Origin: Desulfobacteraceae bacterium 4572_130
GTDB taxonomy: Bacteria; Desulfobacterota; Desulfobacteria; Desulfobacterales; Desulfobacteraceae
Direction: 5' to 3'
DNA: 64,000 nt
Assembly (NCBI GenBank): GCA_002084425.1
Contig: NBLN01000002.1
Location: 1-64,000, forward strand
Position 1 is the stretch's first letter, and the number at the start of each line of letters is the position of its first letter. This document shows, piece after piece, positions 42,876 to 53,171 of this stretch. A program made the position numbers and the translations under genes. The notes beneath the pieces were generated by a model. That model worked only from the letters and a program-made list of their open reading frames with translations. It was not told the DNA's origin and searched no databases.

Positions 42876-44282
42876 ATGGATTTTAAGAGAAATATTAGAT
42901 TTTTAGTGATTGTATTTTTTTGTTTTTTTATGCTTTTAAATGTCCTGGCTAATGTTTGGGCTGAAGAATCTGTTTTAATGATTCCAAAAAGTTTTGCTAT
43001 GCTTGCAAAAAAAGCAAAACCCGCTGTTGTAAATATAAGAACAGTAAAAGTTATAAATGGCGGGGGCAGAGTTTTTAATCATTTTTTTCAACAACCCTTT
43101 GGTAATAATAAAGATTTTTTTAATGATTTTTTTAGACCTTTTATGCAGCAAAACCCCAAAGATTATAAGCAAAAAAGTCTTGGTTCCGGATTTATTATAA
43201 GTAAAGATGGATATATTGTAACAAACAATCATGTTATAAAAGATGCTGAACAGATAAAAGTTAAGCTTTATAATGAAAAAGAATATAATGCAACTGTTAT
43301 TGGTACTGATTCTAATACTGACCTTGCTCTTATCAAAATTAATGGTAAAGATTTTATTCCCCTTGAAATGGGAGATTCTAATAATCTTGAAATTGGAACA
43401 TGGGTTGTTGCAATTGGAAGCCCTTTTGGTCTAGAACAAACAGTAACAGCAGGAATAGTAAGTGCAAAAGGCAGAATTCTAGGTTCAGGACCTTATGATG
43501 ATTTTATACAAACAGATGCATCTATAAATCCTGGTAATAGTGGGGGACCTCTTTTAAATTTAAAAGGAGAGGTTATTGGAATAAACACAGCTATTGTAGC
43601 AAGTGGTCAGGGTATAGGTTTTGCCATTCCATCTAATCTTGCCAATGGGATAATTAATCAGCTTAGAAAATCAGGAAAAGTAATAAGAGGATGGATGGGA
43701 GTTGCCATACAGGATATTACTCCAGAATTGGGTAAATATTATAATATTCAGGAAAAAAATGGAGTGCTTGTAACAAAGGTATATAAAGGTGATCCTGCTG
43801 ATAGGGCAGGGATTCAACCTGAAGATATTATAATTGAGATCAATGATAAAAAAATTAAATCATCAAGAGATCTTGCTTCATTAATAGCAGGTTTTAATAT
43901 TAATAAGGAAATTTTAGTAACTTTAATAAGACAGGGATATGAAAAAAAGATACATGTAAAACTTGCAAAAAAGCGTGATTCAGATATGAAATCATATTTA
44001 AGTTTTGGACTTGAGCTGGAAGAAATTGATACTTTAATCGCAAAAAAATATATGCTTCCAGAATCTGAAAGAGGTCTTGTAGTTACAAATATTAAACCCA
44101 ATAGTAGTGCAGCATCAACAGGAATTAAAAAGGGAGACCTTTTAAAAGAAATAAACCATAAACCAGTTGAAACAGTTGACCAATATATAAATATTCTTGA
44201 AAAAATAAAAAAAGGGGAAATTGTGGATTTGCTTTTCAGGCGTGGAAATATTAGTTTTATTGTAATACGGCTGACTAAATAG
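42876..44282 (+). CDS. degP: Periplasmic serine protease DegP/HtrA
   Basis: A 468-aa envelope quality-control protease. Signal peptide about 8-29 (cleavage after VWA). The trypsin-like domain has the triad His119 (TNNHV), Asp149 (SNTDLAL) and Ser222 (PGNSGGP). Two PDZ domains follow (about 270-365 with GVLVTKVYKGDPADRAGI, and 375-468 with GLVVTNIKPNSSAASTGI). The Phe- and Gln-rich loop at about 66-95 matches the LA loop region. The domain order and length are standard for DegP/DegQ. Confidence 0.95.
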   Translation: MDFKRNIRFLVIVFFCFFMLLNVLANVWAEESVLMIPKSFAMLAKKAKPAVVNIRTVKVINGGGRVFNHFFQQPFGNNKDFFNDFFRPFMQQNPKDYKQKSLGSGFIISKDGYIVTNNHVIKDAEQIKVKLYNEKEYNATVIGTDSNTDLALIKINGKDFIPLEMGDSNNLEIGTWVVAIGSPFGLEQTVTAGIVSAKGRILGSGPYDDFIQTDASINPGNSGGPLLNLKGEVIGINTAIVASGQGIGFAIPSNLANGIINQLRKSGKVIRGWMGVAIQDITPELGKYYNIQEKNGVLVTKVYKGDPADRAGIQPEDIIIEINDKKIKSSRDLASLIAGFNINKEILVTLIRQGYEKKIHVKLAKKRDSDMKSYLSFGLELEEIDTLIAKKYMLPESERGLVVTNIKPNSSAASTGIKKGDLLKEINHKPVETVDQYINILEKIKKGEIVDLLFRRGNISFIVIRLTK

Positions 44283-44331
44283 TCTGGGAATTTTTATTTA
44301 ATTATGTATTAAAAAATTTATTTTATATTTT

Positions 44332-44400
44332 AAACCACAAAAGCACGAAATACCACGAGGGTTTTATATTTTTTCGTGTTTTTCTTGGGTTCAAGTTTAT
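44332..44400. repeat. ACCACGAA-type inverted repeat
   Basis: AACCACAAAAGCACGAAA at the left and TTTCGTGTTTTTCTTGGGTT at the right form an imperfect palindrome. It lies between degP and tRNA-Ala. Confidence 0.6.
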
Positions 44401-44416
44401 AATTTATTTAATAGAA

Positions 44417-44492
44417 TGGTGGAGCTGAGGGGGGTCGAACCCCTGACCTCATGGCTGCCAGCCATGCGCTCTCCCAGTTGAGCCACAGCCCC
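44417..44492 (-). tRNA. tRNA-Ala (anticodon GGC)
   Basis: Minus-strand tRNA of 76 nt including encoded CCA. The acceptor GGGGCTG pairs with CAGCTCC. The D-arm is GCTC...GAGC, the anticodon arm CATGG-CTGGCAG-CCATG with anticodon GGC (reads GCC), and the T-arm AGGGG-TTCGACC-CCCCT. Confidence 0.95.
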
Positions 44493-44511
44493 CACAACAA
44501 GAATTTGTATT

Positions 44512-44538
44512 TTAATAGTAAAATATAAAAAGTGTCAA
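44512..44538 (-). promoter_or_regulatory. Candidate promoter of tRNA-Ala
   Basis: On the minus strand, TTGACA (44533-44538) and TATTAA (44512-44517) are 15 bp apart, ending about 20 bp before the tRNA 5' end. Confidence 0.45.
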
Positions 44539-44559
44539 TAAAAAACTAGGAGTAGAGTA

Positions 44560-46428
44560 ATGCTTGGATATATGCGTAAAAACACAGAATCTTGGATTAT
44601 TAAGATTTTGCTTGGTCTTATTGTTCTAGTCTTTGTGTTTCTTGGAATGGGTTCTATTGGTTCCAAAAGAAGAAATAGTGTTGCAATGGTAAATGATAAA
44701 CCAATAACTATGGAAGAGTATAAACGCTCATATCATGATATTATTGAAAACATGCGCCAGAGGTTTGGTGATAATCTTAATGATGAAATAATTAAGATGT
44801 TCCAAGTTAAAAAACAGGCATTAGACTCCTTGATTGAAGAACGCCTTTTAACAAGTGAAGCTGAAAAACTTAAAATTAAAGTTTCTAAGCAAGAGGTGCG
44901 GGATTTACTTGTTACTATTCCAGCATTTAAAAAAAATAGTGTTTTTGATTTTGAAACTTATAAAATGGTGTTGGCAAACAACAGAATAAGTCCTGAAATA
45001 TTTGAAGAAATGCAAAAAAAAGCAATAATCCAAAATAAGGTAAGATCTTTTGTCCTGGGCAGTATAACTGTTTCAGATATGGAACTTGATGAGTTGTACA
45101 AGTATGAGAATACACAAGTTGCTATTAATTATATTAAGTTTGACCCTGATTCTTATACTAATATAAAGCCTGGGAAAAAAGAAATTAAAGAGTATTATAA
45201 TAAAAATAAGAATAATTATAAATCTGATCCTATGATAAAAGTTGAATTTATTAGGTTTTCTCCTGATGATTATAAGAATAAAGTAAATATTTCTAAACAA
45301 GATTTAAAAGCATATTACAATGAAAATATTGATAAATTTAAAACACCTGAAAAAGTTCAGGCTCGTCATATTTTAATTAAGGTTGATGAAAATGCCGGGG
45401 ACAAAGATATTGAGGACAAAAGATTACAAGCTGAAAAAATTTATGCAAAAGTTTTAAAAAATAAAAATTTTGCAATGCTTGCAAAAAAATATTCTCAGGG
45501 CCCCACTAAGGAAACTGGTGGATATCTTGGTTTGTTTACAAAAAATGATATGATTAAGCCCTTTGCTGAAAAGGCTTTTTCAATGAAACCTGGTGAGATA
45601 AGCAAGCCTGTTAAAACAAGGTTTGGATGGCATATTATTAAGCTGGAGAAAAAAATTAAAGAATCAATAACTTTATTTAAAGATGTTAAACAAGATATTC
45701 TTAGAAAATTTAAAAAAGATAAAAAACAGAATCTTGCATATTATGATGCTGGCAAAGCCTTTGATGCAATCATTGATGGAGATGATTTAGAACAAGCTGC
45801 TCTTATTACAAATAAAAAAGTGCTTAAAGCAGGTCCTTTTGCAAAACAAGATAATTTACCATTTGCTAGCACAGCTTTTTCTTTAAATTTATTAGAAATA
45901 AGCGATATTAAAGAAATAGGTGATTCATATTATATTATTAAACCTATTGAAAAAATAGAATCTAAAATTTTTAATTTTGATAAAGTTAAGAAAATAATAC
46001 AAAAAGATTTAAAAGCAAAAATGAAACTGGAAAAAGCAAAAAATCAGGCAGAAAATTTTCTGGGGTCCTTGAAAAAAAATAAAGATTTTAAAACTATAGC
46101 AAAGCAAAAAAAATTAAAAATAAATTCTTCTGGTTTCTTTTTTCGAGGAGCAAATATTCCAGAATTAGGTAATAGTTCTGAAATTGTTAAGGCTTCTTTT
46201 GAACTTAGCAGAAAAAAAAGTTTTTATTTAAAGCCTATAAAAGTGGAAAATAATTTTTATGTTATTTTTTTGAAAGACAAAAAAATTATTAAAGATAATT
46301 CTGGAAAAAATCGTGAAATGATTAAACAAAGTTTTATGCAAACAAAACAAAATAAAGTATATAAAGATTGGATTAAAGAACTTAAAAAGCAGGGGAAAAT
46401 TGAGATAAAAAAAGATTTTTTTAAGTGA
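44560..46428 (+). CDS. PpiD/SurA-like periplasmic peptidyl-prolyl isomerase chaperone
   Basis: A 622-aa protein anchored by one N-terminal membrane segment (about 12-32, ILLGLIVLVFVFLGMGSIG). A SurA_N-type chaperone region (about 35-170, VNDKPITMEEYKRSY..., LDSLIEERLL) and a parvulin PPIase domain (about 265-370, ARHILIKV, LAKKYSQGPTKETGGYLG, FGWHIIKLE) follow, then a long C-terminal helical region. The layout is that of PpiD, which assists folding of secreted proteins. Length matches (about 620). Confidence 0.9.
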   Translation: MLGYMRKNTESWIIKILLGLIVLVFVFLGMGSIGSKRRNSVAMVNDKPITMEEYKRSYHDIIENMRQRFGDNLNDEIIKMFQVKKQALDSLIEERLLTSEAEKLKIKVSKQEVRDLLVTIPAFKKNSVFDFETYKMVLANNRISPEIFEEMQKKAIIQNKVRSFVLGSITVSDMELDELYKYENTQVAINYIKFDPDSYTNIKPGKKEIKEYYNKNKNNYKSDPMIKVEFIRFSPDDYKNKVNISKQDLKAYYNENIDKFKTPEKVQARHILIKVDENAGDKDIEDKRLQAEKIYAKVLKNKNFAMLAKKYSQGPTKETGGYLGLFTKNDMIKPFAEKAFSMKPGEISKPVKTRFGWHIIKLEKKIKESITLFKDVKQDILRKFKKDKKQNLAYYDAGKAFDAIIDGDDLEQAALITNKKVLKAGPFAKQDNLPFASTAFSLNLLEISDIKEIGDSYYIIKPIEKIESKIFNFDKVKKIIQKDLKAKMKLEKAKNQAENFLGSLKKNKDFKTIAKQKKLKINSSGFFFRGANIPELGNSSEIVKASFELSRKKSFYLKPIKVENNFYVIFLKDKKIIKDNSGKNREMIKQSFMQTKQNKVYKDWIKELKKQGKIEIKKDFFK

Positions 46429-46615
46429 TATGCTAATAACAGATGTGTATTAAATAGCTTTTTAAACCAATTAAACACAGAAAAATGCTTTTAAGAATTA
46501 TGATTATAGGCCTTTTGTAAAGGTCAATTGATTTGATAATGAAATTTATATAAAAAAATCAATTGATTTTTCGCATTCTTTGGAGAACTTAAAAGGTGAT
46601 TTTCCTTTTAAAGCT

Positions 46616-46670
46616 TGATGAGATCTTTTAAGGTAAATCAAGAGCTAAAAATCAGATCTGCGTTATGGCA
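46616..46670 (-). repeat. Dispersed 95-bp intergenic repeat, copy H (truncated)
   Basis: Minus-oriented; only the part from AAGGTAAATCAAGAG to TCTGCGTTATGGCA remains. It lies in the 46429-46776 spacer, which otherwise holds an AT-rich stretch with TCAATTGATT repeats but no gene. Confidence 0.6.
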
Positions 46671-46776
46671 TTTGATTTTAAGATTTATTTTCAATTATTT
46701 ATTGCCTGCAATATTAGTAACTATTTATAAATTCATCACTATTCTGCGAATAATTTTCTGGGACATTATTATAATC

Positions 46777-49689
46777 ATGTTAAAAAAAAATATTTATTTA
46801 TTAATTCTTTTTTGTGTATTTTTAGGATTTTCCTGTACACTTCATAATTTAAATAAAAATAATTTTTCAAGTTTTAGTAAAGTTGAGTTTAATGAGCTTA
46901 AAAAAGATAATTCTAATGGGTTTAGTTTTGACAAGGCTCTTATTCATGGAACTCTTTTAAATGGTTTTAGATATATTCTTCTTAAAAATTCAACTCCAGA
47001 AAATAGAATAAGTATGCATTTAAATGTTTGTGCAGGTTCAATGCATGAAGCTGATAATCAACAAGGTATAGCACATTTTCTAGAGCATATGCTTTTTAAT
47101 GGTTCAACTCATTTTAAGCCTGGAGAGCTTGTTAAATATTTTCAATCCATTGGTATGAGCTTTGGGTCCGATGCAAATGCACATACTTCTTTTTTTGAAA
47201 CTGTATATGATATATTTCTTCCTCTTAATAATGAAAATAGCGATAATAATTATAAAAAAATTGAAAAAGCTTTTCTTGTATTAAGTGATTTTGCAGGTGG
47301 TGGGCTGCTCCTTTCTTCTGAAATAAATAAAGAAAGAAATATTGTACTTTGTGAAAAACAAGACAGAGATTCTGTTTCTTATCAGACATTTAAAAAAGCA
47401 TTAAATTTTGAAATTCCAGATTCAAGAATAAATCAACGATTTCCTATTGGTATTGAAAAAATCATAAAAACTGCTGATAGAGCTTTGTTAAAGAATTATT
47501 ATGATACCTGGTACACACCTGATAACATGATTCTAGTTATGGTTGGTGATTTTAATGTTGATATTGCAAAAAAACTTATAAAAAAAAGTTTTTCCAGTAT
47601 GAAAACCAGAGCAGATAAAAAACAAATCATTAAGAAAAAGGCAATTTTAAAACAAATTATTCAAGATAAATGGAAACCTCATTCCGCAATTAAAGCGTTT
47701 TATCATTATGAACCTGAGGCAGGAAATACAGATGTTTCCATTGGAACAGTTACAAAGCTGGAATTTAAAGAAGATACTTTAGAAGATTTAAAAAAACGGG
47801 TTTTAGGAAATATTGCTGATACAATTTTGCAAAATCGTCTTTCAAAAATTGTAAGACAGAAAAATTCTCCATTTTCTAAGGCTGGTGTGTTTTCAGGTAC
47901 ATATCTTAGAAATATTTTTTTTTCCTCCATAAGTGCTGAATCTGATCCTGATAAATGGGAAAATACCCTTGAAATTTTAAATAAAAATCTTTGTACTGCG
48001 TTAAAATTTGGATTTACAGACCAGGAGTTAAAAAGAGTAAAAGCTGATTTTATTTTAAAGCTTGAATCTAATGTAAAAAAAGCAGGTACAAGGGAAAGTA
48101 CCATGCTTGCAAAGAGTATAATAAAAAAGATTAATAATAAAAAAGTTTTTATGTCTCCAAAACAGAGACAAAATATATTAAAACCGTTTATTGAACACCT
48201 TGCAATAGATGATGTAAACAAGGCTTTTTTTCAAACATGGTCTGCAAAACACAGACTTATTGAGGTAACTGGAAATGCTTTAATCTCCTCTGGAAATAAA
48301 ACTCCTCAAAATATTATTCTTAAAACATATGAAAAAAGTAAAAAACAAAAACTTGTAAAATATAAACAAAAAAATATAGCATTTTTCCCCTATCTTACAC
48401 CCAGTAAAAAAATAGAAACTATAAAACACCAAAAACATATAAAAAACCTTGATGTTTTTACAATTGATTTTAAAAATAATATAAGACTGAATTTAAAAAA
48501 AACAGATTTTAAAAAAAAAGAAATAATATTTAGACTGGATTTTGGTAAAGGTAGAAAAGCTGAACCTGTTTCCATGCCTGGTATTTCCCTGATAGCTCAG
48601 GAAGTAATTAATGAAAGTGGTCTTGGTTTACTTGATAAAGATCAGCTTAAAGAAGTTCTAGCAGGAAAAGATATTAATATTTATTTTAAGGCAGACAAGG
48701 GAACTTTTACTTTTTCAGGTTCTTGTGGGTCTAATGAAATACAAACTTTATTTAAGCTTTTACATGCATATTTAATGGATCCAGGATTTAGGCAGGAGAT
48801 ATTTGATCTTTCCCTTGAGCGATATAAACAAATGTACCATCAAATGTTAAGAACTCATCAAGGTATGATGAAAATCAAGGGAGAAAAATTTCTGGCAGAA
48901 AATGATACTCGTTTTGGAATGCCTGATTTTAATAAAATAAATAAATTAACCCTTGATAATATAAAATTATGGATAAAGCCTTTTTTTGAAAATAAGGAAA
49001 TTGAAATCTCTATTGTTGGAGATTTTGATACTCAAAAAATAATTAATAATGCATCAAAATATATTGGAACCCTTGAAAAAAGAAAAAGTCAAAATATTAT
49101 TACAAGAAAACAACCTAATTTTCCTAGAGATAGAAACCTTTTATTAAATGTTGATACAAAAATAGATAAAACCATTGTAAAAATAGCATTTAAAACACAT
49201 GATTTTTGGGATATTCAAAAAAATAGAAGATTAAATATTCTTGCAGCAATTATTAGTGAAAGACTTAGAAAAAAAATTCGTGAAAATCTTGGAGCTTCAT
49301 ATTCTAGCTATGCTTATAATAATTCTTCCATGGAATATAAAGATTATGGAGTTTTACATATAGTTGCAAATGTTGATTCTAAAATGACAAGCATTGTAAT
49401 AAAAGAAATAAAGATAATTATTAATGATCTTTTTAAAAATGGTGTAAAACAACAAGAACTTAATTTAGCTTTACAACCTGTTTTAACACATATTAAGGAT
49501 CTTAAAAAAAATAATGAATATTGGCTTAATTCAGTACTTTTTGATTCAAAAAATCATCCTGAAAAATTTAATTGGGCAGAAAATATTTTTCAGGACTATA
49601 AATCAATCACAAAGCAGGAAGTATCTTTTCTAGCAAAAAAATATCTTAAAATTGAAAATAGTGCTTTAATTATTATTAAAACATTATGA
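46777..49689 (+). CDS. M16 zinc peptidase, insulinase/pitrilysin type, exported
   Basis: The protein has about 970 residues from the ATG at 46777, whose N-terminus (MLKKNIYLLILFCVFLGFSC) is a signal with a likely lipoprotein Cys. A longer frame opening at 46615 is rejected because its first 54 codons read through repeat copy H. The zinc motif is HFLEH in GIAHFLEHMLFNGSTHFKPGEL, with NAHTSFFETVYDIF and a distal Glu in INKERNIVLCEKQDRD. Two M16 domain pairs are visible, the second with KKIRENLGASYSSYAYNN. It probably degrades peptides in the periplasm. It is distinct from the PreP-like enzyme at 4548-7544. Confidence 0.88.
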   Translation: MLKKNIYLLILFCVFLGFSCTLHNLNKNNFSSFSKVEFNELKKDNSNGFSFDKALIHGTLLNGFRYILLKNSTPENRISMHLNVCAGSMHEADNQQGIAHFLEHMLFNGSTHFKPGELVKYFQSIGMSFGSDANAHTSFFETVYDIFLPLNNENSDNNYKKIEKAFLVLSDFAGGGLLLSSEINKERNIVLCEKQDRDSVSYQTFKKALNFEIPDSRINQRFPIGIEKIIKTADRALLKNYYDTWYTPDNMILVMVGDFNVDIAKKLIKKSFSSMKTRADKKQIIKKKAILKQIIQDKWKPHSAIKAFYHYEPEAGNTDVSIGTVTKLEFKEDTLEDLKKRVLGNIADTILQNRLSKIVRQKNSPFSKAGVFSGTYLRNIFFSSISAESDPDKWENTLEILNKNLCTALKFGFTDQELKRVKADFILKLESNVKKAGTRESTMLAKSIIKKINNKKVFMSPKQRQNILKPFIEHLAIDDVNKAFFQTWSAKHRLIEVTGNALISSGNKTPQNIILKTYEKSKKQKLVKYKQKNIAFFPYLTPSKKIETIKHQKHIKNLDVFTIDFKNNIRLNLKKTDFKKKEIIFRLDFGKGRKAEPVSMPGISLIAQEVINESGLGLLDKDQLKEVLAGKDINIYFKADKGTFTFSGSCGSNEIQTLFKLLHAYLMDPGFRQEIFDLSLERYKQMYHQMLRTHQGMMKIKGEKFLAENDTRFGMPDFNKINKLTLDNIKLWIKPFFENKEIEISIVGDFDTQKIINNASKYIGTLEKRKSQNIITRKQPNFPRDRNLLLNVDTKIDKTIVKIAFKTHDFWDIQKNRRLNILAAIISERLRKKIRENLGASYSSYAYNNSSMEYKDYGVLHIVANVDSKMTSIVIKEIKIIINDLFKNGVKQQELNLALQPVLTHIKDLKKNNEYWLNSVLFDSKNHPEKFNWAENIFQDYKSITKQEVSFLAKKYLKIENSALIIIKTL

Positions 49690-49756
49690 TTTTAAACTAG
49701 AAAAAACATGAAAACCATGCAAAAAAATATAAAACAAAATATTATAAAGGCATAAA

Positions 49757-49848
49757 TAACTGCCCTAATATAGAGCTAGCTTTTAGTCCTTGTTTTGCCT
49801 TATAACAAAACATAAAAGAATATTAAGTTATAAGTTTTTTCATATAAA
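49757..49848 (+). repeat. Dispersed 95-bp intergenic repeat, copy I
   Basis: Plus-oriented copy between convergent genes, with AACTGCCCTAATATAGAGCT at its start and TTTTGCCTTATAACAAAAC in the middle. A similar head (AACTGCCCTAATACAG) occurs alone near 19148-19163. Confidence 0.7.
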
Positions 49849-49913
49849 AACAGGTTAAGAAAAACAAAAAATAGTGGTTAAATATTTATTTTTTTTATTT
49901 AAAGTTCATTTTT

Positions 49914-51254
49914 TTACAGGCTTTTATTAATATCTTCAAAATTTTCTAAAATTAATTTACATACCTTGTAAGTTCCTCCACAGTTATTTTTAATATATTG
50001 CAATGCTTTTTTTTGATGTTCTTTTTTATTATGGGGTTTTTTAAGATTTTTCAGCATAATATCAGCTGCATGATTTAAGTTTCTTGCTTTTTTAACTATT
50101 TGTTTTTTAAATATATTTTCACCTACCCAGAGAAAATCATCTATAAAAGGTCCTGTAACAGTTTGAGTGCCATATATGATTGGCTCAATAAAATTTTGTC
50201 CTCCAAGGGGTTTAAGGCTTCCTCCTATAAAAGTTGTTGCTGCAACACAATAAACATGTTTTAACTCTCCAACTTTGTCCCATAAAATAATAGAGCCTGT
50301 TTTTGCAAAACTTGTTATATTTGATTTTAATTGAACATTATATCCCAGGTGTGTAAGTTTTTTTTCCCAGAAATTTATTCTATTCATATGCTTTGGAAAA
50401 ATAGCTATAATTTGATTGGGAAATTTTTCTAATATTTGTTTTAAAATTTTTTCCATATATTTTTCTTCCTGCCTGCGAATTGATGCAAGAATAGATAATG
50501 GTATTTCAGGATTAATTATTTTATTAAAACATTGATTTTCATTTTTTTTAATAGATTTAAAATCATTATAAATAGTATCAAATTTAATATTTTTCATAGT
50601 ACTTATATTAGATGTCTTAAATATTTTTTTAAATCTTTTAGTATCTTTTTTTGTAACAGCAAGTATTTTATCCGGGCTAAGTTGTTTCCATAAAAAAGAT
50701 GTTATTAAATATTTTTTAAAACTTTTTTTTGAAAGTCTTGCATTAACTATAAAAATTTTTGAACCTTGTTTTTTAAGATTATAAAAAAGCGCAGGCCAGA
50801 TTTCTGTTTCAATTAAAACCATTATTTCAGGTTTAATTTTTAATACTGCATTTTTCATAACATTGGGCATGTCAAAGGGAAACCATGAGATTTTACAAAT
50901 TATGTTTTTATGAATTAAATTTTTTTTAATTTCTTTTTTTAAAATACTGATGCCAGCATATGTCATTGAAGTAATCAGAATTTTTTTTCTTTTTTTCGGC
51001 ATAAGTTTTTTAATAATTGCTATTGCAAGATAGGCTTCTCCCAAAGATGATCCATGTATCCACACATCAGCTTTTGTAAGATGTGATGCTGTGGTTTTTT
51101 GAATAAATCCTTTTTTTAATTCTTTATTTGTTTTAAGAATAGGCAGGATGATTATCCATAATAAATTATAAATTTTTAAAAAAATATTTATAAAACTTTT
51201 CATAAATAAAATAATGCCATGTTTTTTAAATATTAACAAAACAATATTTTTCAT
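49914..51254 (-). CDS. waaA: 3-deoxy-D-manno-octulosonic-acid (Kdo) transferase
   Basis: A 446-aa inner-membrane-associated GT30 enzyme adding Kdo to lipid A precursor. An N-terminal hydrophobic segment (about 16-40) anchors it. ADVWIHGSSLGEAYLA carries the active-site Glu of KdtA/WaaA, WFPFDMP and LIETEIWPALFYNLKKQG are typical, and the C-terminal nucleotide domain has FIGGSLKPLGGQNFIEPI. The N-terminus may instead begin at the later Met at residue 18. It is divergent from msbA, with 27 bp between the start codons. Confidence 0.93.
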   Translation of the reverse strand: MKNIVLLIFKKHGIILFMKSFINIFLKIYNLLWIIILPILKTNKELKKGFIQKTTASHLTKADVWIHGSSLGEAYLAIAIIKKLMPKKRKKILITSMTYAGISILKKEIKKNLIHKNIICKISWFPFDMPNVMKNAVLKIKPEIMVLIETEIWPALFYNLKKQGSKIFIVNARLSKKSFKKYLITSFLWKQLSPDKILAVTKKDTKRFKKIFKTSNISTMKNIKFDTIYNDFKSIKKNENQCFNKIINPEIPLSILASIRRQEEKYMEKILKQILEKFPNQIIAIFPKHMNRINFWEKKLTHLGYNVQLKSNITSFAKTGSIILWDKVGELKHVYCVAATTFIGGSLKPLGGQNFIEPIIYGTQTVTGPFIDDFLWVGENIFKKQIVKKARNLNHAADIMLKNLKKPHNKKEHQKKALQYIKNNCGGTYKVCKLILENFEDINKSL

Positions 51255-51281
51255 ACTTTCTATATTTTATAAAAAAAAACT

Positions 51282-53054
51282 ATGAATTTTTTATCTTTAA
51301 ATAAAATCTTTGGGCAAAGAGAAAAAAAACTTTTAAAAATTATTGCAAACCACAAGAAAAAACTTTTTCTTGCAATGTTTTTTATGATTATTGTAGCTGG
51401 AGCAACAGCTGCCACAGCTTATATAATAAAACCAATGCTTGATGATATATTTATCAACAAAGATAAAACCAAACTTTTTTTTATTCCACTAGTTACAATT
51501 TTAATTTTTTTTTTAAAAGGTGGAGGAACCTATGCCCAAGAATATTTGATGAATTATGTTGGGGAAGAAATTATAAGGGAATTTAGGAATTCTCTTTATG
51601 AAAAAATTATTGATCTGCCTTTATCTTTTTTTCATGAACAAAAAACTGGTACTTTAATGTCAAGAATTACCAATGATGTAAATATTGTAAAATCAATGGT
51701 TTCTATTGCTGTAACAAGTTTGTTAAAAGATGTTTTTACTGTAATAGGGCTTATAATTGTTATTTTATATATGGATTGGAAACTTGCAATTGGAGCATTT
51801 GCTATTTTGCCTATGGCTTTTTATCCTATTTTAATTTTTGGGCGAAGGGTAAGAAAATATAGTACAAGTTATCAAGAGGCAATGGCTAGATTAAATATTT
51901 TTCTTTATGAAACATTTTCAGGCATTAAAATTTTAAAGACTTTTACTATGGAAGAATTTGAGAAAAAAAGATTTTATATAAAAACCCATGAGCTTTTTAA
52001 GTTTGAAATGAAATCTGCCATTGCAAAAACTCTTTCATCACCTGTAATGGAATTTCTGGGTGGGCTGGGCATTGCCTTTGTTGTATGGTTTGGTGGTTCC
52101 AGAGTGGTTGCAGGAATTTCAACTCCTGGAACATTTTTTTCCTTTCTTACAGCAGTAATGATGATTTATGATCCTGTAAAAAGGCTTAGCAGGTTAAATA
52201 GTACTGTTCAGGAGGGATTAGCTGCTATAAATAGAATATTTGATGTTGTTGAAAGAGAAACTCATATAAAAGAATTAAAAAAACCAATATTGCTTAAAGA
52301 AAATTCATTAAAAGTAGAATTTAAAGATGTAAGTTTTGCTTATGATTTAAGTGAAAAATTTGTTTTAAATAATATAAATTTTAAAGTTGAATCAGGAAAT
52401 ATTATTGCAATTGTTGGTGTAAGTGGTGGAGGAAAAACTTCACTTGTTAATCTTATACCACGCTTTTATGATATCTCACATGGCAATATTTTTATTGGAG
52501 ATCATAATATTAAAGATATTGCCTTAACTTCCCTTAGACAAAAAATATCCATTGTTACTCAGGAACCTATTCTTTTTAATGAAACAGTAACAGATAACAT
52601 AAGGTATGGCAGAATTGGTGCATCTGATGAAGATGTTAAAATAGCAGCAAAAGCTGCCTATGCCCATGATTTTATTGAAAAATTTCCAAAAGGCTATAAT
52701 ACTTTTGTTGGAGAATTGGGGAATCGTTTGTCCGGGGGAGAAAAACAAAGATTATGTATTGCAAGGGCTTTAATTAAAAATGCACCTATTCTTATTCTGG
52801 ATGAGGCAACTTCCAGTCTGGATGCTGAATCTGAGAAACTTGTGCAAAAAGCTCTGGTTAATCTTATGAAGGGAAGAACTACATTTGTGATAGCCCACAG
52901 GCTTTCAACAATTGACCATGCAACTCAAATCATAGTGCTGAAAAATGGAAAACTTATTGAAAAAGGTACGCACAATCAACTTATGAAAGATAAAAAAGAA
53001 TATTTTAAATTACAAAATATGCAGAATGTAAGGAAAATGGACATGAAACATTGA
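51282..53054 (+). CDS. msbA: Lipid A export ABC transporter MsbA
   Basis: A 590-aa half-transporter with six membrane segments (about 28-320; ITNDVNIVKSMVS, LPLSFFHEQKTGTLMSRI in the first coupling region) and a nucleotide-binding domain (about 345-585). Walker A is GVSGGGKTS, the signature LSGGEKQR, Walker B ILILDEATS, and the switch His in IAHRLSTI. The position next to waaA supports flipping of lipid A-core rather than another lipid or drug. Length is usual. Confidence 0.93.
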   Translation: MNFLSLNKIFGQREKKLLKIIANHKKKLFLAMFFMIIVAGATAATAYIIKPMLDDIFINKDKTKLFFIPLVTILIFFLKGGGTYAQEYLMNYVGEEIIREFRNSLYEKIIDLPLSFFHEQKTGTLMSRITNDVNIVKSMVSIAVTSLLKDVFTVIGLIIVILYMDWKLAIGAFAILPMAFYPILIFGRRVRKYSTSYQEAMARLNIFLYETFSGIKILKTFTMEEFEKKRFYIKTHELFKFEMKSAIAKTLSSPVMEFLGGLGIAFVVWFGGSRVVAGISTPGTFFSFLTAVMMIYDPVKRLSRLNSTVQEGLAAINRIFDVVERETHIKELKKPILLKENSLKVEFKDVSFAYDLSEKFVLNNINFKVESGNIIAIVGVSGGGKTSLVNLIPRFYDISHGNIFIGDHNIKDIALTSLRQKISIVTQEPILFNETVTDNIRYGRIGASDEDVKIAAKAAYAHDFIEKFPKGYNTFVGELGNRLSGGEKQRLCIARALIKNAPILILDEATSSLDAESEKLVQKALVNLMKGRTTFVIAHRLSTIDHATQIIVLKNGKLIEKGTHNQLMKDKKEYFKLQNMQNVRKMDMKH

Positions 53055-53078
53055 ATATTTTTATGTATTTTTTATTTT

Positions 53079-53148
53079 AAACCGAAAAAGACACAAAAAA
53101 GGATTTATATTTTTTTTGTGTTTTAGTGTTTTTCCTAGGTTTTGATTT
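53079..53148. repeat. ACCACGAA-type inverted repeat
   Basis: AAACCGAAAAAGACACAAAAAA at left and TTTTTTGTGTTTTAGTGTTTTTCC at right, between msbA and the ychF-like gene. Confidence 0.5.
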
Positions 53149-53171
53149 TTGTAATTTAACAAGGATAAAAA

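Noticed and set aside
46615-46776. Upstream start of the M16 peptidase at 46615
   Set aside because: The segment is translated repeat copy H, and a signal peptide begins at 46777.
47706-48221. 171-codon minus-strand open frame
   Set aside because: Antisense to the M16 lipoprotein gene; composition shadow.
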